A program made the translations under genes and the position numbers. Below are positions 15,470 to 25,425 of a DNA stretch of 39,033 bases, piece by piece; position 1 is the stretch's first letter; each line of letters starts with the position of its first letter. Source of the DNA: Nocardia seriolae NBRC 15557 (GTDB lineage Bacteria; Actinomycetota; Actinomycetes; Mycobacteriales; Mycobacteriaceae); contig NZ_BJWY01000068.1 in the NCBI RefSeq assembly GCF_007990715.1, forward strand, positions 1 through 39,033. The letters run 5' to 3'. The notes beneath the pieces were generated by a model, which made no database searches, was not told where the DNA came from, and saw only the letters and a list, made by a program, of their open reading frames with translations.

Positions 15470-15556
15470 TCAGCTGGTGGCGGCGCGATCTTCGGAGCGG
15501 CGAGGCATGCGCACGATGGAACGCAGTTCCTGCGTCAACATCATCGGCCGGATCAT
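15470..15556 (-). CDS. 28-residue small ORF with strong ribosome site
   Basis: Between the aminotransferase stop and the hairpin lies a short ORF of 28 codons plus TGA. It begins MIRPMMLTQELRS and ends RSEDRAATS. An excellent Shine-Dalgarno, AGGAGGAGG, sits 5 nt before ATG 15556, stronger than that of any large gene nearby. The peptide has 5 Arg, 4 Met (counting the start Met) and 2 acidic Glu, with no membrane segment or signal sequence. It may be a leader peptide acting on the downstream hairpin, or a small structural or regulatory peptide of the pathway. No family is recognised; the call rests on the ribosome site and position. Confidence 0.55.
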   Translation of the reverse strand: MIRPMMLTQELRSIVRMPRRSEDRAATS

Positions 15557-15596
15557 TTCCGCCTCCTCCTGTGCCACGAGGATAACCCAGAAATGA

Positions 15597-16964
15597 TTAA
15601 CCGGCGTGCCCGTCGGCGACCGTGAGCGCGTGGTCGAGAATGGCGAGGCCCTCCTTGGCCTCGGCCTCGGAGATGGTGCACGGCGGCACCACGTGCAGGC
15701 GGTTGAAGTTCACGAACAGCAGCAGTCCCGCGGCCTTGGCGGCCGCGACCGCCTCGGTCATGGCCGGGCTGCTCCCGCCGTAGGGGGCCAAGGGGTCCCG
15801 GGTGGCGCGATCGCGGACCAGCTCCACGGCCCAGAACACGCCCAGACCCCGGACCTCGCCGACACTCGGGTGCCGTTCGGCGATTTCGCGCAAGCCGGGC
15901 CCGATCACCCGCTCGCCCATGTCGGCCGCGTTCTCGACGATGCGTTCCTCGGCCATGGCATTGATGGTCGCGACCGCCGCGGCCGTCGCGAGCGGATGCC
16001 CGGAGTAGGTGAGCCCGCCCGGATACGGCCGGTCGTCGAAGGTCGCGGCGATGTGCGGCGCGATGGCCACGCCGCCCAGCGGCACGTAACCGGAGTTGAC
16101 GCCCTTGGCGAAGGTGATCAGATCCGGCACCACGTCACCCGCGTGCTCGATGGCGAACCACGTTCCGGTCCGGCCGAATCCGGACATCACCTCGTCGGCG
16201 ATGAACACGATGCCGTACCGGTCGCACAGTTCGCGCACCCCGGCCAGATAACCCGGCGGCGGCACCATGATTCCCGCGGTGCCCGGCACCGACTCCAGAA
16301 TGATGGCCGCGATGGTGCTCGGCCCCTCGAAGGCGATGGTCTGCTCGAGGTGTTGCAGCGCCCGTTCGGTCTCCTCGGCCTCGGTGGTCGAATGGAACTG
16401 CGAGCGGTACAGGAACGGCCCGAAGAAGTGCACGACCCCGGCATTACCGTGATCATTGGGCCAGCGCCGGGGATCGCCGGTCAGATTGACCGCGGTGTCG
16501 GTGCCGCCGTGATAGGACCGGTAGCGCGAGAGCACCTTGTACCGCCCGGTGTGCAGCCGCGCCATGCGCACCGCGTGCTCGACCGCGTCCGCGCCGCCAT
16601 TGGTGAAGAACACCCGGTTCAGCTCGCCGGGCGTGCGCTCGGCGATCAGCCGCGCCGCCTCCGAGCGCGCGTCGTTCACATACGCCGGGCCGACGGTGCA
16701 CAGCGTGGCCGCCTGCTCCTGGATGGCGGCCACCACCTTCGGATGCTGGTGCCCGATATTGGTGTTCACCATCTGCGAGGAGAAGTCCAGCAGCCGGCTG
16801 CCCTCGCCGTCCCACACGTAGCAGCCCTGGGCCGCGGTGATCACCATGGGATTGAGCGACTTCTGTGCCGACCACGAGTGGAAGACGTGCTCGCGGTCCA
16901 GTTCGCAGGCGCGGGCGGCGCGTTCGCGCGCCGCCTCCGGAGTCAGGCCATTGGGGAGGGTCAT
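15597..16964 (-). CDS. class III (omega) aminotransferase, PLP-dependent
   Basis: A 455-residue fold-type I class III aminotransferase (acetylornithine/GABA/beta-alanine:pyruvate group). Visible are the N-terminal GCYVWDGEGSRLLDFSSQMV, the phosphate-binding FTNGGADAVEHAVRMAR near residue 120, SYHGGTD, the ring-binding Asp in IVFIADEVMSGFGRTG near residue 255, the PLP Lys in LITFAKGVNSGYVPLGG near 285, and TYSGHPLATAAAVATI. It would move an omega-amino group to pyruvate or 2-oxoglutarate, giving a semialdehyde. Its position next to MmsA suggests beta-alanine, 3-aminoisobutyrate or a related substrate. GGAAGGACATGCG precedes ATG 16964. It is separated by 40 bp from MmsA and is probably in one transcript with it. 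Confidence 0.9.
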   Translation of the reverse strand: MTLPNGLTPEAARERAARACELDREHVFHSWSAQKSLNPMVITAAQGCYVWDGEGSRLLDFSSQMVNTNIGHQHPKVVAAIQEQAATLCTVGPAYVNDARSEAARLIAERTPGELNRVFFTNGGADAVEHAVRMARLHTGRYKVLSRYRSYHGGTDTAVNLTGDPRRWPNDHGNAGVVHFFGPFLYRSQFHSTTEAEETERALQHLEQTIAFEGPSTIAAIILESVPGTAGIMVPPPGYLAGVRELCDRYGIVFIADEVMSGFGRTGTWFAIEHAGDVVPDLITFAKGVNSGYVPLGGVAIAPHIAATFDDRPYPGGLTYSGHPLATAAAVATINAMAEERIVENAADMGERVIGPGLREIAERHPSVGEVRGLGVFWAVELVRDRATRDPLAPYGGSSPAMTEAVAAAKAAGLLLFVNFNRLHVVPPCTISEAEAKEGLAILDHALTVADGHAG

Positions 16965-17004
16965 CGCATGTCCTTCCGTATCTCAGCCCTTGGGCGCTGC
17001 GGTG

Positions 17005-18495
<1,491 letters not shown>

Positions 18496-18544
18496 GTCTC
18501 CTCGTTCCCTACTCTCTGATGCGTCCGTTCCACTCTGCGGCATT

Positions 18545-18554
18545 ACCGGCCGGT
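18545..18554. promoter_or_regulatory. 10-bp palindrome in the mmsA/pucR divergent region
   Basis: ACCGGCCGGT is a perfect palindrome midway between the mmsA start (18495) and the PucR start (18606). It is a possible PucR site, though short GC-rich palindromes also occur by chance. Confidence 0.3.
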
Positions 18555-18593
18555 TGATTCCCGACATTGTGTGCGCTGTTTCGAACTTCGTTT

Positions 18594-18599
18594 TACGAT
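18594..18599 (+). promoter_or_regulatory. -10 box of the PucR gene (leaderless)
   Basis: TACGAT ends 6 nt before GTG 18606 with no ribosome site between. This is the reason for choosing that start. Confidence 0.45.
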
Positions 18600-18605
18600 T
18601 CGTCG

Positions 18606-20240
18606 GTGCTCCTCACCGTTGCTGGCGTCGTAGCGATGCCGGTCGTGCGTGCCGGGCAGCCCGAGATCGCGGGCGGCGGCTCGCTGGATCGACCGGTGCG
18701 GTGGGTGCATGTCAGCGAACTGCCCGACGTCGCCCGGTTGCTGGTCGGGCGGGAACTGATTCTCACCACCGGCCAGGCGCTGGCCGGTGACGACACCGAC
18801 ACCGTCGCCTATCGGGAATCGCTGGCCGCCGCCGGGGTGTCGGGGCTGATCGTCGAATTGGGCACCTACGTGCGGGAATTGCCGCCGACGGTGGCGAAGA
18901 CGGCCGATCGGCTGGGGCTGCCGGTGGTGGCGCTGCACCGGGTGGTGCGCTTCGTGGAGGTCACCGAGGCGGTGCACCGGGTGATCGTGGCCGACCAGTA
19001 CGCGGAACTGGAATTCGCGCGCACCGTGCACGAGACCTTCACCGCGCTGAGCGTGCGGCGGGCCTCGCTGGCCGAGATCGTCAAGACCGCTGCCGGGATG
19101 CTGGACGCCTCGGTGGTGCTCGAGGACCTCACCCACCGGGTGCTGGCGCTGACCGCCCGCCACACCGGCACCCCGGCCCTGCTCGACCAGTGGGAGTCCA
19201 CCTCCCGCATGCTCTCCGACGCCGACCCGAATGTGGTTCCGGTGGGCCCGCATACGCAGCGCTGGGGTCGGCTCATCCTGCGGTCGAGCCGGGTGCCCAC
19301 CGCGCGCGCCCGCATGGTCCTCGAACGCGCCGCCCAGACCCTCACCCTGCACCGCATGATCGAGCGCGACCGCTTCGGGCTGCACCGGCAGGCGCAGACC
19401 GGGCTCATCGACGACATGGTCGACGGCCGCCTCACCGATGAGCGCGACGCCGTGGCGCTGGCCGCCGCCCTCGGTCTGGCGCGGCGCGCCCGCTACGTCC
19501 CCCTGGCCGTGGATGTCGCGACCGCGGCCGAATCCGATCCGGTGGCCCAGTCGGATCCGGTGGCGCAATCGGATCCGGTGGCCCAGCAACGCCGGACGGC
19601 CGCGCTGCTCGACGCCGCCCAGCACGGGGTGGCGCTGGCCAAGGCGACCGCGCTGGCCGCCCCCGAGCACGGCAATCGAATCACCATGGTGCTGGCCATC
19701 TCCCGCAGCGGCGACCTCGACGCCGCCCTCGCCGCGGTCTGCGCCGCCGTGCTCGCCGAGATCCGCCGCGTCGCGGGCGTCGAACGCGCCGTGATCGGCG
19801 TCGGCGCCGAATCCGACTCCCTGCTGGACACCGCCCGCGAACTCGCCCAGGCCGCCCACGTCGCCGAAGTGGCCCTGTCCCTGGACTCCTCCACCCCCCG
19901 CTCCTTCTACCGCAGCGGCGACGTCCGCCTGCGCGGCCTGCTCTCCCTCATCCGCGACGAGCCCGGCGTCCAGCGCTTCGCCGAAACCGAACTCAGCGCC
20001 CTGCTCCGCCACGACATCCGCAATGCCACCGACCTCACCCGCACCCTCCGCCAATTCCTCGACCTCGCGGGCAACAAAACCGAACTCGCCAAACGCCTCA
20101 CCATCAGCCGCCCCACCCTCTACGACCGCCTCTCCCGCATAGAACGCATCCTCGACGTAGACCTCGACGACGGCGAAACCCGCACCTCCCTCCACACCGC
20201 CCTCCTCATCCGAGACCTGGCCACCTCCAAACCCGCCTGA
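18606..20240 (+). CDS. PucR-family transcriptional regulator
   Basis: A 544-residue regulator with the three parts of the family. An N-terminal PucR domain (LDRPVRWVHVSELPDVARLL, LILTTGQALAGDD, about residues 20-130), a middle GGDEF-like/CdaR region (about 285-420), and a C-terminal PucR_HTH domain (DLTRTLRQFLDLAGNKTELA, then RLTISRPTLYDRLSRIERIL) are all visible. Family members activate catabolic operons for purines, amino acids, GABA or polyamines. It is divergent from mmsA by 110 bp and is the likely regulator of the 13891-18495 set. It carries a threefold SDPVAQ repeat near residues 310-327, inside the middle domain. Confidence 0.9.
   Translation: MLLTVAGVVAMPVVRAGQPEIAGGGSLDRPVRWVHVSELPDVARLLVGRELILTTGQALAGDDTDTVAYRESLAAAGVSGLIVELGTYVRELPPTVAKTADRLGLPVVALHRVVRFVEVTEAVHRVIVADQYAELEFARTVHETFTALSVRRASLAEIVKTAAGMLDASVVLEDLTHRVLALTARHTGTPALLDQWESTSRMLSDADPNVVPVGPHTQRWGRLILRSSRVPTARARMVLERAAQTLTLHRMIERDRFGLHRQAQTGLIDDMVDGRLTDERDAVALAAALGLARRARYVPLAVDVATAAESDPVAQSDPVAQSDPVAQQRRTAALLDAAQHGVALAKATALAAPEHGNRITMVLAISRSGDLDAALAAVCAAVLAEIRRVAGVERAVIGVGAESDSLLDTARELAQAAHVAEVALSLDSSTPRSFYRSGDVRLRGLLSLIRDEPGVQRFAETELSALLRHDIRNATDLTRTLRQFLDLAGNKTELAKRLTISRPTLYDRLSRIERILDVDLDDGETRTSLHTALLIRDLATSKPA
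19533..19586. repeat. 18-bp tandem repeat, three copies, in the PucR gene
   Basis: Three consecutive 18-bp units (19533-19550, 19551-19568, 19569-19586) of the form TCSGATCCGGTGGCSCAR each encode Ser-Asp-Pro-Val-Ala-Gln. The units differ only at silent positions. Confidence 0.9.
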
Positions 20241-20355
20241 TCCACTGCGGCCCAACGCGTGCCGGATGAGGTCTATCGGCCCTCTGCGGGATGCCCGAGT
20301 CGACCGACACTGAGGCATGTCCGGATATCGGTCCGGTCGAGTCGATACAGGAGAC

Positions 20356-20697
20356 ATGATGAAGGTCGAGGACGTTCTGACGGCGGCCCGGGACTCGCTG
20401 ACTGTGAAGCGGGTGTTCGCCGAGCCCATCGAGCGAGACGGGACCACGGTGGTCGTGGCAGCCGCGGTGGCCGGTGGCGGGGGTGGCGGTGGCGGCACCG
20501 ACAAGGAAGGCCAGGAGGGGTCCGGGGTCGGCTTCGGCATCGGAGCCAAACCGGTCGGCGCCTTCGTCCTGAAGGACGGGCGCGTGGACTGGAAACCGGC
20601 CCTCGACGTCAACCGGCTGGTACTGGTGGCCGGAATGGTCGTGGTGGCGATCCTCATCGCCGGAGCCCGCATCGTCCGATATCAGACGACTCGGTAG
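20356..20697 (+). CDS. GerW/YtfJ-like protein
   Basis: A 113-residue protein of the GerW (YtfJ) family, first known from spore germination but widespread in non-sporulating actinobacteria. It opens MMKVEDVLTAARDSLTVKRV, followed by FAEPIERDGTTVVVAAAVAG, a Gly-rich stretch of eight consecutive Gly, and GVGFGIGAKPVGAFVLKDGR. A C-terminal membrane helix (LVLVAGMVVVAILIAGARIV) anchors it. CAGGAGAC precedes ATG 20356; the next codon is also ATG. Its role in this lineage is unknown. Confidence 0.8.
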   Translation: MMKVEDVLTAARDSLTVKRVFAEPIERDGTTVVVAAAVAGGGGGGGGTDKEGQEGSGVGFGIGAKPVGAFVLKDGRVDWKPALDVNRLVLVAGMVVVAILIAGARIVRYQTTR

Positions 20698-20865
20698 CCG
20701 CGGGTTCACGCGGCAAAGTCGCCGTCGGCCTGGCCATCGAGGAGGAGGGCATCGGCCTCGAGTCTGACCCGGGGCCCGCGGAGTTCGATCTCCGGGTGGA
20801 TCCCCGATGCGCGCGAACCCCGTTGGATGGTTGTGTCGAACCAACGGCAGCGGAAGGAAACCCAC

Positions 20866-21438
20866 GTGACCATCGCGGTCTACACCACCTGGCTATGGAT
20901 GGCCTTCGAAATCGCCCTGCGGGTGCGGGATCGCCTGCGCGGCACCGGTTCCACCGCGGGGGACGGGCATACGCGGCTGGCGATCTTCCTGCTGCTGGCG
21001 GCGGCGATGACGGTGGCGAGCTGCGCCGGAATCCTGCTTCCGGCCGACAGCCCGCTGCGGTTCCCCGGCCCGGCGCTGCCGTGGCAGGTCGTCGGGGTCA
21101 CCCTGATGTGGCTGGGACTGTTCCTGCGCGGCTGGGCGATCGCGGTGCTGGGCAAGCACTTTCGCACCACGGTGGAGGTCGACGCCGATCAGCCGGTCAT
21201 CACCACCGGCCCCTACCGCTGGATCCGGCACCCCTCCTACACCGGCATCCTGCTGCTGACCCTCGGCTTCGGGCTGGCCGCGGACAACTATCTGTCGCTC
21301 GTGCTCACCACCGTGAGCCCCGCCTACGCCTTACTGCGGCGCATCACCCTCGAGGAGCGGACGCTCGTCTCGACGCTGGGCGCGCCCTACGAGACCTACC
21401 GCCACACCACCAAACGCCTGGTCCCCGGCCTCTGGTGA
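20866..21438 (+). CDS. isoprenylcysteine carboxyl methyltransferase-like membrane protein
   Basis: A 190-residue membrane protein with four to five helices (residues about 4-20, 36-58, 71-95, 128-150). The C-terminal signature of the ICMT/PEMT group is clear: TTGPYRWIRHPSYTGILLL and, after the last helix, EERTLVSTLGAPYETYRHTT, which bind S-adenosylmethionine. It probably methylates a small membrane-associated substrate. GTG 20866 has GGAAGGAAA upstream. The 168 bp before it (20698-20865) show no further gene; a small inverted repeat CGTTGG...CCAACG lies at 20821-20846. Confidence 0.8.
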   Translation: MTIAVYTTWLWMAFEIALRVRDRLRGTGSTAGDGHTRLAIFLLLAAAMTVASCAGILLPADSPLRFPGPALPWQVVGVTLMWLGLFLRGWAIAVLGKHFRTTVEVDADQPVITTGPYRWIRHPSYTGILLLTLGFGLAADNYLSLVLTTVSPAYALLRRITLEERTLVSTLGAPYETYRHTTKRLVPGLW

Positions 21439-21441
21439 CCG

Positions 21442-22284
21442 CTACGTCGGGTCGGCCCCCATCGGATTCGGATAGGGGACCTCGCCGCTGCGGACCACAG
21501 CGCGGGCGGCGGGGGTGAGCGCCGCGACGGTTTCGAGCATGGCGGGGACACCGCGGTAGGCGGTCACGGCCAGCGCGTCGGTGCGCGCCTCGAGGTGCGC
21601 GCGCAGCGCCCGCCCGGCCTCGGTGATGCCGTCGGCGTCGAGCAGGCCGCGGTCGGTGAGCCGCTCTCGCGCTGCCTTCCAATCGGTTTCGCTCCAGCCG
21701 CGATTGTCGCGCCACAGCTGCTCCGGACCTCCGGTGGAGACCGCGAACAGCACGTGCGCCTCGACGCCGTCGATCCCCTCGCTCAGCAGACACGCCACGT
21801 GCCCATCGCCGCGATGCTCGCGCAGGGCGGTGGCCGCCTGCCACAGCGCGTGCACGGAATCCCCGGGGGTGGGCAGGTCGCGATTGGCGGCGAAGAGCGG
21901 ACGGCCCGCGGCCGGCGCATTGGCGATCGCCGCTTGCAGGTGCGGCACCGCCCGCGCGGCAATGGTCGCGATATCGGGCACCACGGCCCGCAGCACCGCC
22001 GCCGCGGCAATGGTCCGGGTGGCGATGACGGTGTCCGGCGTGGCGAACTTCCAGGCATCCGGAATGGCGCGCCGCACCATGTCCGGGTGGAAGTTGTAGA
22101 AGGTCGCCTCCACGACCGAGGGGCCGACCGCGCCCAGCGGGGCCGAGCGGCTCGCGAAATAGCCCATCCAGAATCCGCGCAGGCCAATGGCTTTGTTGGC
22201 GGCGATGCAGTCGGCGGCGAAGTAGGTGATCGCGTGCAGTGGTTCGAGCACACGCCAGATTTCGCGGGCGAAGGCGTTGTCCAT
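21442..22284 (-). CDS. SCO6745-family protein
   Basis: A 280-residue soluble protein. The opening WRVLEPLHAITYFAADCIAA, the stretch GLRGFWMGYFASRSAPLGAV and VVEATFYNFHPDMVRRAIPD match the actinobacterial family known from SCO6745. The C-terminal half (WSETDWKAARERLTDRGLLD, GITEAGRALRAHLEARTDAL) has the look of a winged-helix. ATG 22284 has TAGGGT (minus strand, 22297-22292) ending 7 nt before it and no ribosome site, so it looks leaderless. It faces the ICMT-like gene with only 3 bp between stops. The function is unknown. Confidence 0.78.
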   Translation of the reverse strand: MDNAFAREIWRVLEPLHAITYFAADCIAANKAIGLRGFWMGYFASRSAPLGAVGPSVVEATFYNFHPDMVRRAIPDAWKFATPDTVIATRTIAAAAVLRAVVPDIATIAARAVPHLQAAIANAPAAGRPLFAANRDLPTPGDSVHALWQAATALREHRGDGHVACLLSEGIDGVEAHVLFAVSTGGPEQLWRDNRGWSETDWKAARERLTDRGLLDADGITEAGRALRAHLEARTDALAVTAYRGVPAMLETVAALTPAARAVVRSGEVPYPNPMGADPT

Positions 22285-22394
22285 GGGATCCACCCTAGTC
22301 CTGGGTTCAGCCAACTGAAGCTAGATCGGAAAAGGTCTGCCCCCGTATACGATTCGTAAAGGCGCTGGCCCGGCTCCCGGGTAAATGTAAGATT

Positions 22395-22410
22395 TGTGAT
22401 CTGAGTCACA
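22395..22410. promoter_or_regulatory. CRP/cAMP-receptor type operator
   Basis: TGTGA-TCTGAG-TCACA fits the CRP consensus TGTGAnnnnnnTCACA exactly; mycobacterial Crp and corynebacterial GlxR use nearly the same motif. It is 99 bp upstream of the APC permease start at 22509. Confidence 0.7.
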
Positions 22411-22413
22411 GCA

Positions 22414-22442
22414 TTGGCATCCGGCGGTAACTCCGATTCACT
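22414..22442 (+). promoter_or_regulatory. candidate promoter of the permease-deaminase operon
   Basis: TTGGCA (22414-22419) and TTCACT (22437-22442) are 17 nt apart, directly downstream of the CRP-type site, whose centre would lie near -47 relative to the implied start. The -10 match is imperfect. Confidence 0.4.
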
Positions 22443-22508
22443 CCCGGGAAACATTCCGAACCTCACAATTCCTCGCAGGTCAGTTGACCGAGATTGAGGA
22501 GCTTCACC

Positions 22509-24023
22509 ATGGACACCAGTGCAACAACCACAATGTCGGGGGGATCCGGCACCGCCGAACCCACGGTGGCCCGGCTCAAACCGAATGTGGTCGGGCTGCT
22601 CGGTGTCGTGTTCATGGCCGTCGCGACGGCCGCGCCCATTACCGCCATGACCGGCAATGTCCCGCTCATGATGTCGGCGGGCAGCGGAATCGGCACGCCC
22701 GCGGCATTTCTGATCGCCATGGTGGTGCTGGCCATCTTCACCGTCGGCTACACCACCATGGCCAAGCACATCACCGCGACGGGCGCGTTCTACGGTTTCA
22801 TCTCCTTCGGGCTGGGCCGCACCGCGGGTCTGTCGGCCGGGCTGCTGGCCACCTTCGCCTACATGGTTTTCGAGCCGTCGCTGATCGGCATCTTCTCCAG
22901 CTTCGCCCACAACACGGTCTCCGATCAGGTAGGCGTGGACATTCCGTGGTGGGGGTTCGCGATCCTGATGCTGGTCATCAATGGCCTGGGCACCTGGTTC
23001 GGGGTCGCGGTGGCCGAGCGGCTGCTGATCGTGCTGCTGGTCACCGAGGTCACCGTGCTGACCGTCATGGGCGTGTCGGTGCTGCTGCACGGCGGCGGTC
23101 CCGATGGCATCTCGCTGGCCCCCATCAACCCGGTCAACGCCTTCCACGGCGCGTCCGCCGGACTGGGCCTGTTCTTCGCCTTCTGGTCGTGGGTCGGCTT
23201 CGAATCGACCGCCATCTACGGTGAGGAATCCAAGAACCCGAAGCGGATCATCCCGCGCGCCACCATGATCGCGGTGCTCGGCGTCGGCTTCTTCTACCTG
23301 TTCATCTCCTGGATGACCATCTCCGGCAGCGGCTCGGACAAGGCCATGGAACTGGCCGCCTCCGACAATCCGATGAACCTGTTCTTCGCGCCCACCGAAC
23401 GCTACGTCGGGTACTGGGCGGTCGACACCATGCAGTGGCTCATGGTCACCGGATCGCTGGCCTGCGGCATGGCCTTCCACAACTGCGCCTCCCGCTACCT
23501 CTACGCGCTCGGCCGCGAGGACGTGGTGCCCGCGCTCGAGCGGACCATCGGAAAGACCCACCCGCACAATGGCTCTCCCTACATCGCGGGCCTGGTGCAG
23601 ACCATCTTCTCGGCCGTCATCGTGCTGGCCTTCGGCCTGGCGGGCAAGGACCCCTACGCCAGCCTCTACACCCTGATGGCGGTGCTGGGCACCATGGCCA
23701 TCCTGATCGTGCAGGCCGTGTGCTCGTTCGCGGTGATCGCCTACTTCCGCAACAACCACCCCGAAACCCGGCACTGGTTCAAGACTCTGGTGGCCCCGCT
23801 GGTCGGCGGCATCGCCATGATCGGCGTGGTGCTGCTGCTGGTCGTCAATATGGACACCGCCGCCGGAGCCGAGGCGGGCTCACTGATTCTGAAGGCGACG
23901 CCGTACCTGGTGGCCGCCGTCGTCATCGCCGGTCTCGGCTATGCCCTGTTTCTCAAGCGCACCGACCCGTCCCGCTACGCGCTGCTGGGCCGGACCGTGC
24001 TGGAAGAGTCCCACGAGCGCTGA
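22509..24023 (+). CDS. APC-superfamily amino acid/polyamine permease
   Basis: A 504-residue permease with about 12 hydrophobic segments. The first is VGLLGVVFMAVATAAPITAM with the unwound-helix small-residue pattern of the APC fold. Later segments include GLFFAFWSWVGFESTAIYGE followed by SKNPKRIIPRATMIAVLGVG, a hallmark of the APC family. The substrate is probably an amino acid, GABA-like compound or amine. GAGGAG lies 8 nt before ATG 22509. It heads the operon with the NCS1 permease (13-bp gap), deaminase and oxygenase, under the CRP-type site. Confidence 0.87.
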   Translation: MDTSATTTMSGGSGTAEPTVARLKPNVVGLLGVVFMAVATAAPITAMTGNVPLMMSAGSGIGTPAAFLIAMVVLAIFTVGYTTMAKHITATGAFYGFISFGLGRTAGLSAGLLATFAYMVFEPSLIGIFSSFAHNTVSDQVGVDIPWWGFAILMLVINGLGTWFGVAVAERLLIVLLVTEVTVLTVMGVSVLLHGGGPDGISLAPINPVNAFHGASAGLGLFFAFWSWVGFESTAIYGEESKNPKRIIPRATMIAVLGVGFFYLFISWMTISGSGSDKAMELAASDNPMNLFFAPTERYVGYWAVDTMQWLMVTGSLACGMAFHNCASRYLYALGREDVVPALERTIGKTHPHNGSPYIAGLVQTIFSAVIVLAFGLAGKDPYASLYTLMAVLGTMAILIVQAVCSFAVIAYFRNNHPETRHWFKTLVAPLVGGIAMIGVVLLLVVNMDTAAGAEAGSLILKATPYLVAAVVIAGLGYALFLKRTDPSRYALLGRTVLEESHER

Positions 24024-24036
24024 AAGGCGGAAATAG

Positions 24037-25425
24037 ATGACAGACACCGAGACTCGATCCGGCTACGGCGATCGCGTGATCGCCGTGGAGCCCGGCGGCG
24101 ACGACTTCATACCCGAGCACGCCCGCCACGGCACGCCACGAAAACTGTTCTGGACGTGGATGTCTCCGAATATGGAGTTCGCCACCGTCTTCGTGGGCGT
24201 GCTCGCGGTCACCGCCTACGGGATGAACTTCTGGCAGGCCGCCCTGGGCCTGGCGGCCGGGACGGGTCTCGGTGCGGCCGCGCACTATCTGCTCTCGGCC
24301 CGCGGGCCGCTGCACGGGGTGCCGCAGATGGTGCTGGGGCGCTCGGCCTTCGGGTATCGCGGCAATATCCTGCCCGCCACCTTCATGTCGGTGATGTGCG
24401 GGGTCGGCTGGTTCGCCACCAACTCGGTCAGCGGCGCGTTCGCCCTGAATTCCCTGACCGGGCTGCCGAAACTGCCCGCGCTGCTGGTGATCGTGGTGGT
24501 GCAGACCGCCTTCGCGTTCTTCGGCCACAATCTGGTGCAGGCCGTGGAGCGCATCGCCTTCCCGCTGCTGGCCGTCGTGTTCGCCATTGTCACGGTGGTG
24601 ATCTTCAGCAAGGCCTCGCTGGGTGCGGCGGCGCCGGCCGGGGGCATGGGCGGGACGGGCGGGTTCCTGCTCACCGTCGGCACCGCGTTCGGGTACGCCG
24701 CGGGCTGGAATCCCTACGCGGCGGACTACTCCCGCTACCTGCCCGCCTCGGTGTCGCGGGCCGCGACCGGCGGGTACGCCTCGGCGGGCATCTTCCTGTC
24801 CTGCTTCTGGCTGGAGGCGGTGGGCGCGGCCTCGGCGCTGGTGACCACGACGACCCAGGGCAGCCCGACCGACGTGTTCACCGCCATGCTGCCCAAGGTG
24901 CTCGCGGATCTGACCCTGCTGGCCATCGCGGTCGGCGCGGTGGCGGCCAATGCGCTCAATATCTATTCCGGCGCAATGGCCTTCGTCACCATGGGATTCA
25001 GGTTCTCGGTCGGCATCCAGCGGGCGCTGGTGTCGGCGGTGTTCGGGGCGGTCGGATTCCTGGTCGCCTGGTGGGCGCTGCCGGACGCGGCGGCCAGCTA
25101 CGAGGGGTTCCTGCTCATCGTGGCGTACTGGATCGGGCCGTGGCTGGGCGTGGTGTTCGCCGACGAATATCTGCGGCGCGGGCAGCGGATCGGTCACCTG
25201 CTCTACGACCGCGGGTAGGCGAACTGGGGCGGCGTGGCGGCTTTCGTGTTCGGGCTGGCGGTCTCGGTGCTGCTGTTCTCCAACCAGCAGAAGTTCGTCG
25301 GCTATGTCGCCGAGGCGGTCCCGCAACTGGGTGACACCACCTTCTTCGTCGGGTTCCTGCTCTCGGGCGCGGCCTATGTGCTCGTCAACCGTTCCCGGCT
25401 GGCGCGGGCGGCGGTGGCCGCGTGA
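24037..25425 (+). pseudogene. NCS1 cytosine/purine permease with in-frame amber codon
   Basis: An NCS1-family (CodB-like) nucleobase permease. The first 393 residues are intact, with the N-terminal WTWMSPNMEFATVFVGVLAV, GRSAFGYRGNILPATFMSVM, and the substrate-region AFGYAAGWNPYAADYSRYLP. Translation then meets TAG at 25216-25218. The same frame continues without interruption for 69 codons (ANWGGVAAFVFGLAVSVLLF ... NRSRLARAAVAA) to TGA 25425, supplying the last two membrane helices. That TGA overlaps the deaminase GTG start as GTGA, showing that the long form was the ancestral gene. So either one substitution truncated it or the codon is suppressed; a single-base sequencing error is also possible. 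Confidence 0.8.
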
